Part shown: positions 7,571 through 16,292 of the stretch, one piece after another
How positions within the stretch are numbered: position 1 is the first letter of the stretch
Layout of the letters: each line of letters opens with the position of its first letter
Source of the DNA: Sphingomonadales bacterium
Lineage (GTDB): Bacteria; Pseudomonadota; Alphaproteobacteria; Sphingomonadales; Sphingomonadaceae
Direction: 5' to 3'
Assembly (NCBI GenBank): GCA_006226685.1
Contig: SBGG01000060.1
Location: 54,824-118,823 of the forward strand
Length of the DNA stretch: 64,000 nt
Made by a program: the position numbers and the translations under genes
Notes under the pieces: model-generated
The model's database searches: none
What the model was told of the DNA's origin: nothing
Seen by the model: only the letters and a program-made list of their open reading frames with translations

Positions 7571-9238
7571 TCATTTCACCAGATCGACTTCGGCAATCGG
7601 CATTTCGCCCAGAGGCAGGCCCGCCGCTGCCTTGGCTTTCGCCACCATGTCACGGATTTCGGTCCGCAAGGCTCGCGCATCGTAGATGATGCCATCCTTG
7701 ATCGTGTAATGAATGCCGCCGACCTGCTCGGCCTTTCCGGTGTCATCGTTGAGGCGCAGCGAACCCGTTCCGAACAGCAGGCGCAGATTGGCGATAGGAT
7801 TACCCTTTACCGCGACCAGATCGGCCTTCTTGCCGACACGGATGGTCCCGACATCATCCGCATGACCAAGGGCTTCCGCGCCGGCTTCAGTCGCCGCATG
7901 GATTACTTCCAGCGGGGAGAAACCCGCCTCGCGCAGCAACTCCATTTCCTGAATATAGCCGAAGCCATAAAGATTATAGATGTACCCGGAATCGCTGCCC
8001 ACGGTGACACGGCCACCCCGATTCTTGTAATCGTTGACGAAGCGCATCCAGAGGCGATAATTTTCTTTCCACGCCATTTCATCTTCGGTCGTCCAGTCGA
8101 ACCAGAAAGACCCGTGGTGGACCCGGCTGGGGCGGTAAAAATCCCACAGCGCAGGCATGGTGTAATCGGCGTGCCACGCCGCCCGGCTCATCCGCATGAA
8201 ATCGCGACCGGTCAGATAGGCGGTGAAGGTCGGATCGAGGGTAAAGTCCCGCCCGATCAGCACATCCATCACCTCATTCCACTTATCCGATCCGGGTTTC
8301 GCGGTCTGCGCCCACAAACGCCCTGCCTCGGCAAAGCGCATCTGCTCATCATTATTGATGAAATCCGTCGGCCAGCTTTGCACCTTCTTGTCGGTAAACA
8401 TGGCCTCGGGCAGGCCATACCAATGCTCCATCGACTGCAATCCGTGCTCCGACGTGGTCAGCGCATTGGCGAAGGCCACGCTTTGCTGCGAATGGTGCAT
8501 GGTGGTGCGCAGCCCGATCTTCTTCGCTTCGTCCAGCGCGGCCCAAAGCACGTCTTCGGGTACATAGTTGATGAATTTCACCCCGTCCGCACCGCGCTTC
8601 TTCGCATCGCGCATCGCCGCGCGGGCCGCCTCCGGCGTATTGGGCACCGGCGAGGTAATCGCCTGGAAAAAGGGATAGATGTCAATACGCGGCGCCACGA
8701 TCTCATTGCGAGCGCTGCGCGCCTTGATGGCGGCCAGCCATTCGATCGGACGCCCGCTTCCCAGTTCGCGCATGGTGGTAATGCCATGCGACAACCAGAG
8801 TTTCAGAATATAGTCGGACGGCACGCCTTGCCCGTCATCCAGATCATGAAGATGGGCATGCGCATCGACGAAACCCGGCAACAGATAATAGCCGGTCAGA
8901 TCGACCTCATGGTCGCCGGATGCCGCACGTCGGGACGGATCAATGGCATTCGGCGCCCCTATAGTGCGGATTTCTGCGATACGATCGTTGATGATGACGA
9001 TATCGACCGGCCCCTGAGCCGGTGCACCCGTACCGTCGACCATGACTGCATTGCGCAGGACAAGCCGGCGGAAAGGTCCTTCCCCTTCAGTGCGGGCAGG
9101 AATGACGCTCCCTGCTGAGATCTGTTTCTGGGCGGAAGCGGCCGATGACGACAGGCCCGTGGCAGAGAGCAGCGCAGCACCCAATGCAACACCCATCACC
9201 CCTGCCCAACTATGTCGCCTGTCTTTTCCCGCACTCAT
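7571..9238 (-). CDS. Secreted COG1228-type amidohydrolase, prolidase-like candidate
   Basis: A metal-dependent amidohydrolase of about 555 residues with a signal peptide (AALLSATGLSSSAASAQ). The HxH metal motif is in PGFVDAHAHLHD (His127, His129), further His residues lie in TTMHHSQQSV, and the catalytic Asp is in GRVTVGSDSGY. The C-terminal KADLVAVKGNPIANL closes the small beta domain. Some COG1228 enzymes are known to hydrolyse Xaa-Pro dipeptides, which would fit this locus, but others act on imidazolone or on other amides. ATG 9238 is preferred over TTG 9241 because GGAG lies 7 bases upstream. First gene of an operon with the DUF885 peptidase. Confidence 0.87.
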   Translation of the reverse strand: MSAGKDRRHSWAGVMGVALGAALLSATGLSSSAASAQKQISAGSVIPARTEGEGPFRRLVLRNAVMVDGTGAPAQGPVDIVIINDRIAEIRTIGAPNAIDPSRRAASGDHEVDLTGYYLLPGFVDAHAHLHDLDDGQGVPSDYILKLWLSHGITTMRELGSGRPIEWLAAIKARSARNEIVAPRIDIYPFFQAITSPVPNTPEAARAAMRDAKKRGADGVKFINYVPEDVLWAALDEAKKIGLRTTMHHSQQSVAFANALTTSEHGLQSMEHWYGLPEAMFTDKKVQSWPTDFINNDEQMRFAEAGRLWAQTAKPGSDKWNEVMDVLIGRDFTLDPTFTAYLTGRDFMRMSRAAWHADYTMPALWDFYRPSRVHHGSFWFDWTTEDEMAWKENYRLWMRFVNDYKNRGGRVTVGSDSGYIYNLYGFGYIQEMELLREAGFSPLEVIHAATEAGAEALGHADDVGTIRVGKKADLVAVKGNPIANLRLLFGTGSLRLNDDTGKAEQVGGIHYTIKDGIIYDARALRTEIRDMVAKAKAAAGLPLGEMPIAEVDLVK

Positions 9239-9420
9239 CAACCATCTCCTTCACAAATCGGATGAATTCGCCCACCAGCGACAGAAGCCGCCCGGTGATG
9301 GAGAGGCGCGGCCCTGGCCTTGCACGTCTCCCTTCGGGAAAAAGACAGGTTCCGCTATCGTACGGGTTAGCGCACTTCCTATGGTGCCGGGCCTGCCACT
9401 CCCCTTGGCTATTTCAAAAT

Positions 9421-9448
9421 AATATATAGAATATCGTATACTTTGCAA
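9421..9448 (-). promoter_or_regulatory. Promoter of the amidohydrolase-DUF885 operon overlapping the operator
   Basis: On the minus strand TTGCAA (9448-9443) and TATATT (9426-9421) are separated by 16 bases, a good sigma70-type pair. The GTATAC core lies inside the spacer, the position where a repressor would block RNA polymerase. Motif-based inference. Confidence 0.5.
9430..9446. promoter_or_regulatory. GTATAC operator 1, divergent gap 9239-9558
   Basis: AATATCGTATACTTTGC. It lies in the 320-base gap between the amidohydrolase operon (minus) and the secreted alpha/beta hydrolase (plus), so it can serve both. Read on the minus strand it becomes GTATACGATATT followed by TATATAT, nearly the same as the site at 24734. 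Apart from this site and the overlapping promoter I see no other feature in the gap. Confidence 0.65.
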
Positions 9449-9558
9449 CGGATCTTTATGCAGTCACGATATCCGTTTCCGACAGACGGAAAGCGCCAAT
9501 AAATGGCGATTGCGGAAGTATGAGCGAGAACAGGACCATTGCCATGAGGACAGGAAAA

Positions 9559-10722
9559 ATGTTGTTTCATCTCGAATATCCGCAGAAAAAATCTGCATCG
9601 AATCGGCGATCGTTCCGGCGCGCCCTCACTAATACCCTCTTCCCCTGTGCCCTGCTGGCTCTCACGCCTGCCACCGCCGCCCTGGCGGCCTCACCGGCCG
9701 CTACCTCTGAATTCGACATCGGTCAGGTACGCGAAGCGGATTATATCGTTCGGGACGTCACCTTCCACAGCGGCGAAAAGCTTCCGGAAGTCCGGATGCA
9801 CTATCGGGTCATCGGAACACCGCATCGCGATGCCTCGGGCAAAATTGATAATGCGGTCCTGATCCTGCACGGCACAGGCGGCACTGGCGCGCAATTTCTA
9901 CGCCCGCGCTTCACCGAACTCATGGCCCCCGGCGCCCCGCTCGATCCCGCCCGCTACTTCATCATACTTCCCGATAATATCGGCCATGGCGGCTCGTCAA
10001 AGCCGAGCGACGGGCTGCGCATGGCTTTCCCGCGATATGATTATGACGATATGGTGAAATTGCAGCACCGCTTGCTGCGGGAAGGTCTGGGCATTGAAAA
10101 GCTGCGCCTCGCCTTCGGCACCTCAATGGGCTGCATGCATATTTTCGTATGGGCGGAAAAACATCCCGACTTTGCCCGCGCCGCCATGCCGATGGCCTGC
10201 CAGCCGGTCGAAATAGCCGGCCGCAACCGCATGTGGCGTCAGGCAGCGATGGACATGATCCGCACCGACCCGGTCTGGGACAACGGCAACTATACCACCC
10301 AGCCGCTTCATGGATTACGTGGGGCAGCCTATCTCGGGATGATCGCCGGAACCGCCCCGGCCTATCTGCAGGACCGCTATCCCACGCGACAGGCAGCCGA
10401 AGCCTATCTCAAGGAAACGATCGAAACCACAATTCCGACACTCGATGCCAACAACTATCTCTATTACTTTGATTCATCTCGTAATTATAATCCATGGCCC
10501 GGGCTCGACCATATTCGCGTGCCGATGACATGGATCAACTCCGCCGACGATTTCATCAATCCTCCCGGGCTCAAAATAGCCGAAACCGCGGCAAAACGCC
10601 TCCCGACCGTGCGCTATATCCTCATCCCCGAAGATAAAAGCACACAGGGGCACGGCACCCATACATGGGCGAAATTCTGGCGGGAGGAACTCGTCAATCT
10701 GCTCCGCAGGACGCAAGATTGA
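9559..10722 (+). CDS. Secreted alpha/beta hydrolase of the homoserine acetyltransferase-like family
   Basis: An alpha/beta hydrolase of about 387 residues related to MetX, but with an N-terminal signal sequence (FPCALLALTPATAALAAS), so it should act outside the cytosol; a true acetyl-CoA-dependent MetX would not. The oxyanion region is LILHGTGGTGAQF, the nucleophile elbow is GTSMGCMH (Ser189), and a late Asp (SADDFINP) and His (TQGHGTHTW) complete a triad. ATG 9559 is chosen for AGGAC 7 bases upstream; ATG 9520 and 9544 are alternatives. It lies divergently across operator 1 from the amidohydrolase. A hydrolase of peptide-derived esters or amides is a guess from context. Confidence 0.82.
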   Translation: MLFHLEYPQKKSASNRRSFRRALTNTLFPCALLALTPATAALAASPAATSEFDIGQVREADYIVRDVTFHSGEKLPEVRMHYRVIGTPHRDASGKIDNAVLILHGTGGTGAQFLRPRFTELMAPGAPLDPARYFIILPDNIGHGGSSKPSDGLRMAFPRYDYDDMVKLQHRLLREGLGIEKLRLAFGTSMGCMHIFVWAEKHPDFARAAMPMACQPVEIAGRNRMWRQAAMDMIRTDPVWDNGNYTTQPLHGLRGAAYLGMIAGTAPAYLQDRYPTRQAAEAYLKETIETTIPTLDANNYLYYFDSSRNYNPWPGLDHIRVPMTWINSADDFINPPGLKIAETAAKRLPTVRYILIPEDKSTQGHGTHTWAKFWREELVNLLRRTQD

Positions 10723-10744
10723 CGTCTCCCCGCCATAGCGTGAA

Positions 10745-10776
10745 AAAGGCCCCCGGATCATGGTCCGGGGGCCTTT
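10745..10776. terminator. Bidirectional intrinsic terminator
   Basis: AAAGGCCCCCGGA (10745-10757) and TCCGGGGGCCTTT (10764-10776) form a perfect 13-base stem with a TCATGG loop. A runs lie on the left and T runs on the right, so it can stop both the alpha/beta hydrolase (plus) and the permease operon (minus). Confidence 0.92.
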
Positions 10777-10802
10777 CTTTATCAGAAAAACAGAGGAAGG
10801 CC

Positions 10803-12266
10803 TTACTGATGCGGTAACACTTCCTCATCATCCGGCACGCCTTCCTCGCTGGCAGCCTGCCCCGTAACGGAAAGCTGACTGCGCGACCGTCCGTAGAGGA
10901 AATAAAAGGCCAGTCCCGCGACATTCCAGAGGGCGAACCGCTCGAGCGTCGCTGAAGGCAGGCTGAAGAGCAAATACAGGCAACCGAGCACAGCCAGGCT
11001 CCCGACGAAATAGGGCTTTGGACAGGAAAACACACGCTTCAGATCGGGCGCCCGCTTACGCAACACCATCATGCACACGGCAACCGAAATGAACGCGATG
11101 AGCGTCCCCGCATTGGCAAGCTCTGCAATTTCGTCGAGACGGAAAAAACCGGCAACCAGCGCCACGAAAACGCCGGTGATGGCGGTGATCTTTACCGGGG
11201 AACCGGTGCGCGGCGATACCTCGCTCAGCGCCCGGGGCAACAGACCGTCACGCGCCATCACAAAGAAAATACGGCTCTGTCCATACATCATCACGAGAAT
11301 GACCGAGGGCAAGGCAACCAGCGCCGCCATCGCAATCGCCCAGGCGGCCAGCGGATGGTCCAGAGTGCGCAGTACGAGCGCCAGCGGCTCCGACGACCCG
11401 GCCAGCGCGCGAAAATCGACCGCGCCGACCGCCGAAACCGCAACTGCTATATAGATAAGCGTACAGGCCGCCATCGATCCAACAATCCCAATGGTCAGAT
11501 CGCGTCCCGGATTGCGGGCTTCCTCTGCGGACGTCGCCACCGCATCAAAGCCATAAAAAGCGAAAAAGACGATGGCCGCCGCCGCCATGACACCACGCGT
11601 CGAACCGCCTTCGACATGGCTGGCGAAACCATAGGGCATGAACGGGGTCATATTTTCAGGCTGAAACGCAGGCAAGGCGATCAGCACGAAGGCCGTAAGA
11701 GCCATCAGCTTGATGATGACCAGAATGATATTGAAGGTAGCACTTTCCCGGGTTCCAGCGATCAAAAGCCCGGCAATCGCCAGAGCCACCATCACGGCCG
11801 GCAGGTTGACGATCCCACCATCATGCGGCCCGGACAACAATATTTCGGGCAGAACTATACCCGCCGACTGCATCCATCCAACGAGATAGCCGGACCATCC
11901 GACCGCGACCGTACTGCACGCCAGCGAATATTCGAGAATGAGGCTCCAGCCCACAATCCAGCCCAGCGTTTCGCCCAGCACGGAATAGGTGTAGGTATAG
12001 GCACTACCCGCAGTCGGGATCAATGTGGCGAGTTCCGCATAGGCCAGCGCCGCGCAAGCACAGACCGCCCCTGCGATGGCAAAGGCCAGAATAACCGCCG
12101 GCCCGGCCCTGTCCGCGCCAACACCTGTCAGCGTGTAAATACCCGTGCCGACAATCGCGCCTACCCCCAGTGCGATCAGATGCGGCCATGAAAGGGTCGG
12201 GCGCAAACGACGCCCATGTTCTCCGGCCCCGATCGGTTTGATCGGTCCCCAAATCATTGAACTCAC
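10803..12266 (-). CDS. APC superfamily amino acid permease
   Basis: A 487-residue inner-membrane amino acid/polyamine/organocation transporter with about 12 hydrophobic segments. The family's first helix is clear (LIALGVGAIVGTGIYTLTG), as are SAYTYTYSVLGETLGWIVGW and FYGFDAVATSAEEARNPGRD. It resembles the cationic amino acid/YhdG branch. Its position as last gene of the hypD-hypE-gntR operon points to uptake of hydroxyproline, proline or small peptides, which is inference. GTG 12266 is chosen because GGAG lies 7 bases upstream; ATG 12257 is an alternative. The operon ends at the bidirectional terminator at 10745. Confidence 0.9.
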   Translation of the reverse strand: MSSMIWGPIKPIGAGEHGRRLRPTLSWPHLIALGVGAIVGTGIYTLTGVGADRAGPAVILAFAIAGAVCACAALAYAELATLIPTAGSAYTYTYSVLGETLGWIVGWSLILEYSLACSTVAVGWSGYLVGWMQSAGIVLPEILLSGPHDGGIVNLPAVMVALAIAGLLIAGTRESATFNIILVIIKLMALTAFVLIALPAFQPENMTPFMPYGFASHVEGGSTRGVMAAAAIVFFAFYGFDAVATSAEEARNPGRDLTIGIVGSMAACTLIYIAVAVSAVGAVDFRALAGSSEPLALVLRTLDHPLAAWAIAMAALVALPSVILVMMYGQSRIFFVMARDGLLPRALSEVSPRTGSPVKITAITGVFVALVAGFFRLDEIAELANAGTLIAFISVAVCMMVLRKRAPDLKRVFSCPKPYFVGSLAVLGCLYLLFSLPSATLERFALWNVAGLAFYFLYGRSRSQLSVTGQAASEEGVPDDEEVLPHQ

Positions 12267-12318
12267 CGGAAATCTCCCTTTTTAGGTTTTTGGACTTTCC
12301 GGCGGAGTTGCCAGCCCC

Positions 12319-12969
12319 CTATCCGCCCGCGTCGAGCTGATGCGTGAGGTCGTCCAATGTTGATTTGACATGTTGTTCGGTCAACGCGCGAATTCCGTCC
12401 GCATCGCGCGCGAGCCAGGCCTCGAGCATCTGGCGGTGCTCTTCGTTCGCCCGCTCGTCGCGCCCAAGCGGCTCGAGATGCTTGCGGACATAGCGTTCCG
12501 ACAAAATATGAAGACGCTTCAATATATCGACCGTCAGATTCAATCCGCTCGGCGACATCAACGCGATATGGAACGCCCGGTTGAACGCCCCAACCCCATC
12601 GCCGCCCTCGTCGGTCGCCTGATAAAGGGTAGCGAACACGGCCTTCGCCGCCGCCTGCTCCTCTTCCGTGGCCCTTTGGGCGGCCAGCGCCATGACGTCC
12701 GGTTCCAGCTTCATACGCAGTGCATAAACTTCTTCCGCTTCGGCCCTGCTGAGCGGACGCACGAAAAACCCACGGTTCGCCTGCAGTTGAACCAAGCCCT
12801 CCTGCTCCAGCCGGAACAGCGCCTCGCGCAACGGAATTTTCGAAATGCCCAGTTCGGCGGCAAGAGAATCCTGACGGATCGCCTTGTCTGCGGGAACACG
12901 GCCGGAAAGAACCCGCTCGCGCACGAGGTCGACAAGCTGGTCTGAGAGGTTTCGTATTATCAGGCTCAT
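12319..12969 (-). CDS. GntR family regulator, FCD subfamily; candidate regulator of the island
   Basis: A 216-residue regulator. The N-terminal winged helix (about residues 5-70) includes IRQDSLAAELGISKIPLREA and LEQEGLVQLQANRGFFVRPL, typical of GntR. The C-terminal FCD effector domain is helical, with His residues in FNRAFHIAL, EEHRQML and EQHVKSTL that could bind a metal and a carboxylate ligand. FCD-GntR proteins usually repress catabolic genes and bind sites centred on GTAC/GTATAC. It is encoded within the hydroxyproline operon and is the only DNA-binding regulator in the island, so it is the natural candidate for the five GTATAC sites. A longer overlapping frame (12263-13009) is out of phase and rejected. 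Confidence 0.9.
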   Translation of the reverse strand: MSLIIRNLSDQLVDLVRERVLSGRVPADKAIRQDSLAAELGISKIPLREALFRLEQEGLVQLQANRGFFVRPLSRAEAEEVYALRMKLEPDVMALAAQRATEEEQAAAKAVFATLYQATDEGGDGVGAFNRAFHIALMSPSGLNLTVDILKRLHILSERYVRKHLEPLGRDERANEEHRQMLEAWLARDADGIRALTEQHVKSTLDDLTHQLDAGG

Positions 12970-13031
12970 TCTTTACCAATAGAAGCATTGCCATATTTTG
13001 TGGAAACATAATTTCGTGTCGCCGGACGATT

Positions 13032-14030
13032 TTATGTTACGGTAAAACCGGCCCAGAACGGGTCTTCCCGGTCGATCCAGATCATGTTGTGCCCGGTGGC
13101 AATGGCACTGCCCTCGATGCTCGGAATGATGGCCGGCTTGCCGCCAACCACCGTCTCGGCCTCCACTCGTCCGATAAACCGGCTACAAATATAGCTTTCA
13201 TGAACGAAGCGATCACCAACGGACAGACGGCCCTTCGCATGCAGATGTGCCATTCGTGCAGAAGTTCCGGTTCCGCATGGACTGCGATCGATCGCCTTTT
13301 CGCCATAGAAGACGGCATTGCGTCCATCCGCATCCATGCTTTTCGGTTTGTCCGCCCACAGCACATGGGTTACCCCTTTTATGCTGGGTTCCAGAGGATG
13401 AACCGGCTCCACCTTGTCGCGCAAAAGGGTCCGGATGGTCCGGCTGAGTTCGACGATCCGCGAAGCATCCATCCCATCAAGTCCGGCATAAGCTCCTTGC
13501 GGCTCAATAATCGCATAGAAATTGCCGCCATAGGCAATATCGATCGTCAAAGGGCCGAAACCGGGCACATCAATCTCTATGTCGGTCATCGCCACGAAAG
13601 CCGGAACATTGCGGATTTTCACGCTGGTGACCCGCTGCGCCGCAACCGTGTAGTTGATGTCGATCGATCCTGCCGGGACATCGATACGCAATTGTCCGGG
13701 AACAGACGGCGTAATCAGCCCGTTTTCGAGGCCGAAAGTCACCAGACCGATCGTCCCGTGACCACACATGGGAAGGCAACCGCTGGTTTCGATAAACAAT
13801 ATCGCAACATCCGCATCGGACGAAACCGGCGGATACAGAAAACCGCCCGACATCATGTCATGACCACGCGGCTCGAAACATAATCCCGTTCGTATCCAGT
13901 CGAACCGATTAAGGAAATCGAGCCTGCGCTCTGCCATGGACACCCCCTTCAGCAAGGGGGCGCCACCGGCGACGAGGCGCACGGGGTTGCCGGCCGTGTG
14001 CCCGTCTATGCAGAAAAAGCTGTGCCGCAT
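13032..14030 (-). CDS. 4-hydroxyproline 2-epimerase (proline racemase family)
   Basis: A 332-residue proline racemase family enzyme. Both catalytic cysteines are present: Cys89 in PMCGHGTIG and Cys252 in DRSPCGTGTS. Two Cys identify racemases and epimerases, while trans-3-hydroxyproline dehydratases replace the first with Thr. The start MRHSFFCIDGHTAGNPVRLV is the usual start of bacterial hydroxyproline epimerases. It converts trans-4-hydroxy-L-proline to cis-4-hydroxy-D-proline in the cytosol. ATG 14030 is chosen by homology; upstream codons overlap the previous gene and are not conserved in style. It lies 10 bases after the deaminase, the next-but-one step of the same pathway. Confidence 0.93.
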   Translation of the reverse strand: MRHSFFCIDGHTAGNPVRLVAGGAPLLKGVSMAERRLDFLNRFDWIRTGLCFEPRGHDMMSGGFLYPPVSSDADVAILFIETSGCLPMCGHGTIGLVTFGLENGLITPSVPGQLRIDVPAGSIDINYTVAAQRVTSVKIRNVPAFVAMTDIEIDVPGFGPLTIDIAYGGNFYAIIEPQGAYAGLDGMDASRIVELSRTIRTLLRDKVEPVHPLEPSIKGVTHVLWADKPKSMDADGRNAVFYGEKAIDRSPCGTGTSARMAHLHAKGRLSVGDRFVHESYICSRFIGRVEAETVVGGKPAIIPSIEGSAIATGHNMIWIDREDPFWAGFTVT

Positions 14031-14040
14031 CTCCGGCCGG

Positions 14041-14958
14041 TCAGCCAGCGGCCACGAGGCTTGGTTGCGTAGCTGCGCATTTTTCGACCCATGCGACCAC
14101 ATCCTCCCGCCGTTTTCCTGCCAACGGCTTGCGCGGCAAACGGACCCGCTCCGAACCACGGCCCATAATCTGTTCCGCCAGCTTGATCGACTGGACGAGA
14201 TCATGTTCCGCGTCGAGGTGCAGCAGCGGCATGAACCAGCGATAGATCCGCAGCGCTTCCTCCATATCTCCCCGGTCGATGGCCGCGACAAGCGCCACGG
14301 ATTCGCGCGGAAAAGCACTTGTCAGGCCGGATATCCAGCCACTGGCGCCAAGAATGAGGCCTTCCAGCGCCACATCGTCCAGACCTGCCATCAGAATATA
14401 GCGATCCCCAAACGCATTCAGAATATCGGTGAAGCGGCGCGGGTCCGGCGCGCTTTCCTTGACCGAAACGATATTCTCTATGGCCGACAGGCGCTCCAGC
14501 GCTTCGATCCCGATATTTACCCGATAGGCCGGCGGGTTATTGTAAAGCATGACCGGCAGGCCGGTCGCCTGCGCCACCGCCTCAAAATGGGAGCATAGCT
14601 CGTCAACGGTCGGCACATAGACCATGGCCGGCAGCGTAAGCAGCGCGGTCGCACCGATTTTCTCCGCATCCTTAGCATAGGCAACCGCACGCGACGTGGT
14701 CAGTTCGGACACCCCGGCCAGCCAGGGAACGCGACCGTTGATGACTTCAGCCGCAGCGGTCAGAACAGCGCGCTTTTCCTCGGGCTCGAGCGAATTATTC
14801 TCGCCGCAGGTACCGAGAACGACCAGCCCGTCCACACCATCATTGATCAGGTTATCGAGCACGCGCTGTGTCGCATCGATATCAACCTCCAGATCCACGG
14901 TAAATTGAGTAGTGGCGGCCGGATAGACACCCTTCCACGTCAACGCTGCAGAATTCAC
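14041..14958 (-). CDS. DapA-family pyrroline-4-hydroxy-2-carboxylate deaminase
   Basis: A 305-residue class I TIM-barrel lyase of the dihydrodipicolinate synthase family. Schiff-base Lys167 (IVSVKES) and Tyr139 (LYNNPP) are present, with GTCGENNSL as the substrate loop. In hydroxyproline clusters this family converts pyrroline-4-hydroxy-2-carboxylate to 2-oxoglutarate semialdehyde; the epimerase and D-amino acid oxidoreductase neighbours support that over lysine synthesis. The start is GTG 14958 because GGAGG lies 5 bases upstream; the ATG at 14970 contains that ribosome site. It is the first gene of a four-gene operon and divergent from the dehydrogenase. Confidence 0.9.
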   Translation of the reverse strand: MNSAALTWKGVYPAATTQFTVDLEVDIDATQRVLDNLINDGVDGLVVLGTCGENNSLEPEEKRAVLTAAAEVINGRVPWLAGVSELTTSRAVAYAKDAEKIGATALLTLPAMVYVPTVDELCSHFEAVAQATGLPVMLYNNPPAYRVNIGIEALERLSAIENIVSVKESAPDPRRFTDILNAFGDRYILMAGLDDVALEGLILGASGWISGLTSAFPRESVALVAAIDRGDMEEALRIYRWFMPLLHLDAEHDLVQSIKLAEQIMGRGSERVRLPRKPLAGKRREDVVAWVEKCAATQPSLVAAG

Positions 14959-14969
14959 ATATACCTCCA

Positions 14970-14998
14970 TTGAAACTGAAGGTCGTATACTATATATT
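14970..14998 (+). promoter_or_regulatory. Promoter of the D-hydroxyproline dehydrogenase gene
   Basis: TTGAAA (14970-14975) and TATATT (14993-14998) are 17 bases apart, an ideal sigma70-type spacing, and face the dehydrogenase start at 15026. The GTATAC operator core (14985-14990) lies within the spacer. Motif-based. Confidence 0.6.
14981..14998. promoter_or_regulatory. GTATAC operator 2 between deaminase operon and dehydrogenase
   Basis: GGTCGTATACTATATATT. It lies in the 67-base divergent gap, close to both start codons, so one bound repressor could control the whole hydroxyproline pathway. It shares the GTATAC core and the ATAT-rich right flank with the other island sites. Confidence 0.7.
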
Positions 14999-15025
14999 TT
15001 ATCAATAGCCAAGAGAGAAAACCCG

Positions 15026-16264
15026 GTGCCCCCTTCAACGTTGGTAATCGGCGGCGGCCTGATCGGCCTCGCCACAGCTTGTTCACTCGCGCGTGACGGT
15101 CGTTCCACATGCCTGATAGACCCCGACATTGCGCCTCGCGGCGCATCCTGGGGCAATGCCGGGCACATCGCCACCGAACAGGTAGCGCCCCTCGCCTCAA
15201 GAGCGACGATCCGATCCTTTCCGCGCCGCCTCTACTGGCGCGGCGGAGCCCTCTCCCTGCCCATCGGGAGCCTGCCGCACTGGCTGCCTTTTTCATTGCG
15301 ATTGCTGAGCGCCGCACGGCCCGTACGGTTCGAGCAAGGCAAGGCCGTGCTGAAGAACCTGCTAGCGGAAGCCATGCCTGCATGGGAAAGACTCACGCGC
15401 GATACCGGCACCGCCCATCTGCTCCGTCCTTCCGGACATTATATAATATGGGAGTCGGAACATAGCGCTGCCAAAGGACGTGAAGCGTGGCTGAGTGCAG
15501 ATTGCGGTACAGCCCACATGCGGAATGCCCGACCGAACGAACTGAAACACCTCTCCTCCCTGACGAAAAACTGCGTCGCCGACGCACTGTTCTGCGAAGG
15601 CAGCGGCCAGATTACTGATCTCGGCGCGCTGGCCGACAAGCTACGTACTGCTCTGCTGCAGCTTGGTGGCACTATCCGGCAAGGCCGAATCCGCAAGCTC
15701 GACATCGACCACGGAAAGGCCCGCGCCCGGCTGAGCGATGGCACACCCATCGAAGCAGACACTATCATCGTCGCCGCCGGCGCACGCTCCGGCGACTTGC
15801 TGCGTCCCCTCGGCCACCATGTGCCCATCATCGACGAACGCGGTTACCATATAGAATCTCCGATCAATTCGGATCGCTGGCCAGAAGATATGCCACCGGT
15901 GGTATTCGAAGACCGTTCCATGATCGTCACCCGTTTCCTTACTGGGTTACGCGCGGCCAGCTTCGTTGAGTTCAGCAGGCCCGGCGCCGCTCCTGACCCG
16001 TCCAAATGGGGACGCCTGCACCACCATGTCCGGGATCTTGGGCTACCGATCGAAGAGGATGCCAAACCCTGGTATGGGTCACGCCCCACCTTGCCGGACT
16101 ATCTGCCGGCCATCGGCAAAAGTGACCGCGCGCATAATCTGTTCTATGCCTTCGGGCACCAGCATCTCGGCCTCACGCTTGCGGCAGTCACCGGCGAGAT
16201 GATGTCCATGCTACTGAAGGATACGCTCCCCTCTTCCGCCCTGTCGCTTACTCGTTTCATATGA
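15026..16264 (+). CDS. FAD-dependent D-hydroxyproline dehydrogenase (DadA/DAO family)
   Basis: A 412-residue FAD oxidoreductase. The N-terminal Rossmann motif is LVIGGGLIGLATACSLARDG (dinucleotide binding). The second FAD segment is ADTIIVAAGARSGDLL, and the C-terminal substrate-side block is LFYAFGHQHLGLTLAAVTGE. It is likely to oxidise cis-4-hydroxy-D-proline to pyrroline-4-hydroxy-2-carboxylate, feeding electrons to the respiratory chain, as related DadA-like enzymes in hydroxyproline clusters do. The GTG start follows a weak AAGAGAG site. It is divergent from the deaminase operon and 28 bases before the M24 peptidase, probably one transcript. A generic D-amino acid dehydrogenase is the alternative. 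Confidence 0.87.
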   Translation: MPPSTLVIGGGLIGLATACSLARDGRSTCLIDPDIAPRGASWGNAGHIATEQVAPLASRATIRSFPRRLYWRGGALSLPIGSLPHWLPFSLRLLSAARPVRFEQGKAVLKNLLAEAMPAWERLTRDTGTAHLLRPSGHYIIWESEHSAAKGREAWLSADCGTAHMRNARPNELKHLSSLTKNCVADALFCEGSGQITDLGALADKLRTALLQLGGTIRQGRIRKLDIDHGKARARLSDGTPIEADTIIVAAGARSGDLLRPLGHHVPIIDERGYHIESPINSDRWPEDMPPVVFEDRSMIVTRFLTGLRAASFVEFSRPGAAPDPSKWGRLHHHVRDLGLPIEEDAKPWYGSRPTLPDYLPAIGKSDRAHNLFYAFGHQHLGLTLAAVTGEMMSMLLKDTLPSSALSLTRFI

Positions 16265-16292
16265 TGCATATTATTTTCCCCGGGAAACTCTC

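Noticed and set aside
12263..13009. Longer overlapping frame at the GntR gene
   Set aside because: It is out of phase with the GntR reading and its product has no domain, while the 12319-12969 frame has a full winged helix and FCD domain.
14031..14318. Upstream extension of the epimerase
   Set aside because: The extension would lie inside the deaminase gene, in another frame; the conserved N-terminus starts at 14030.
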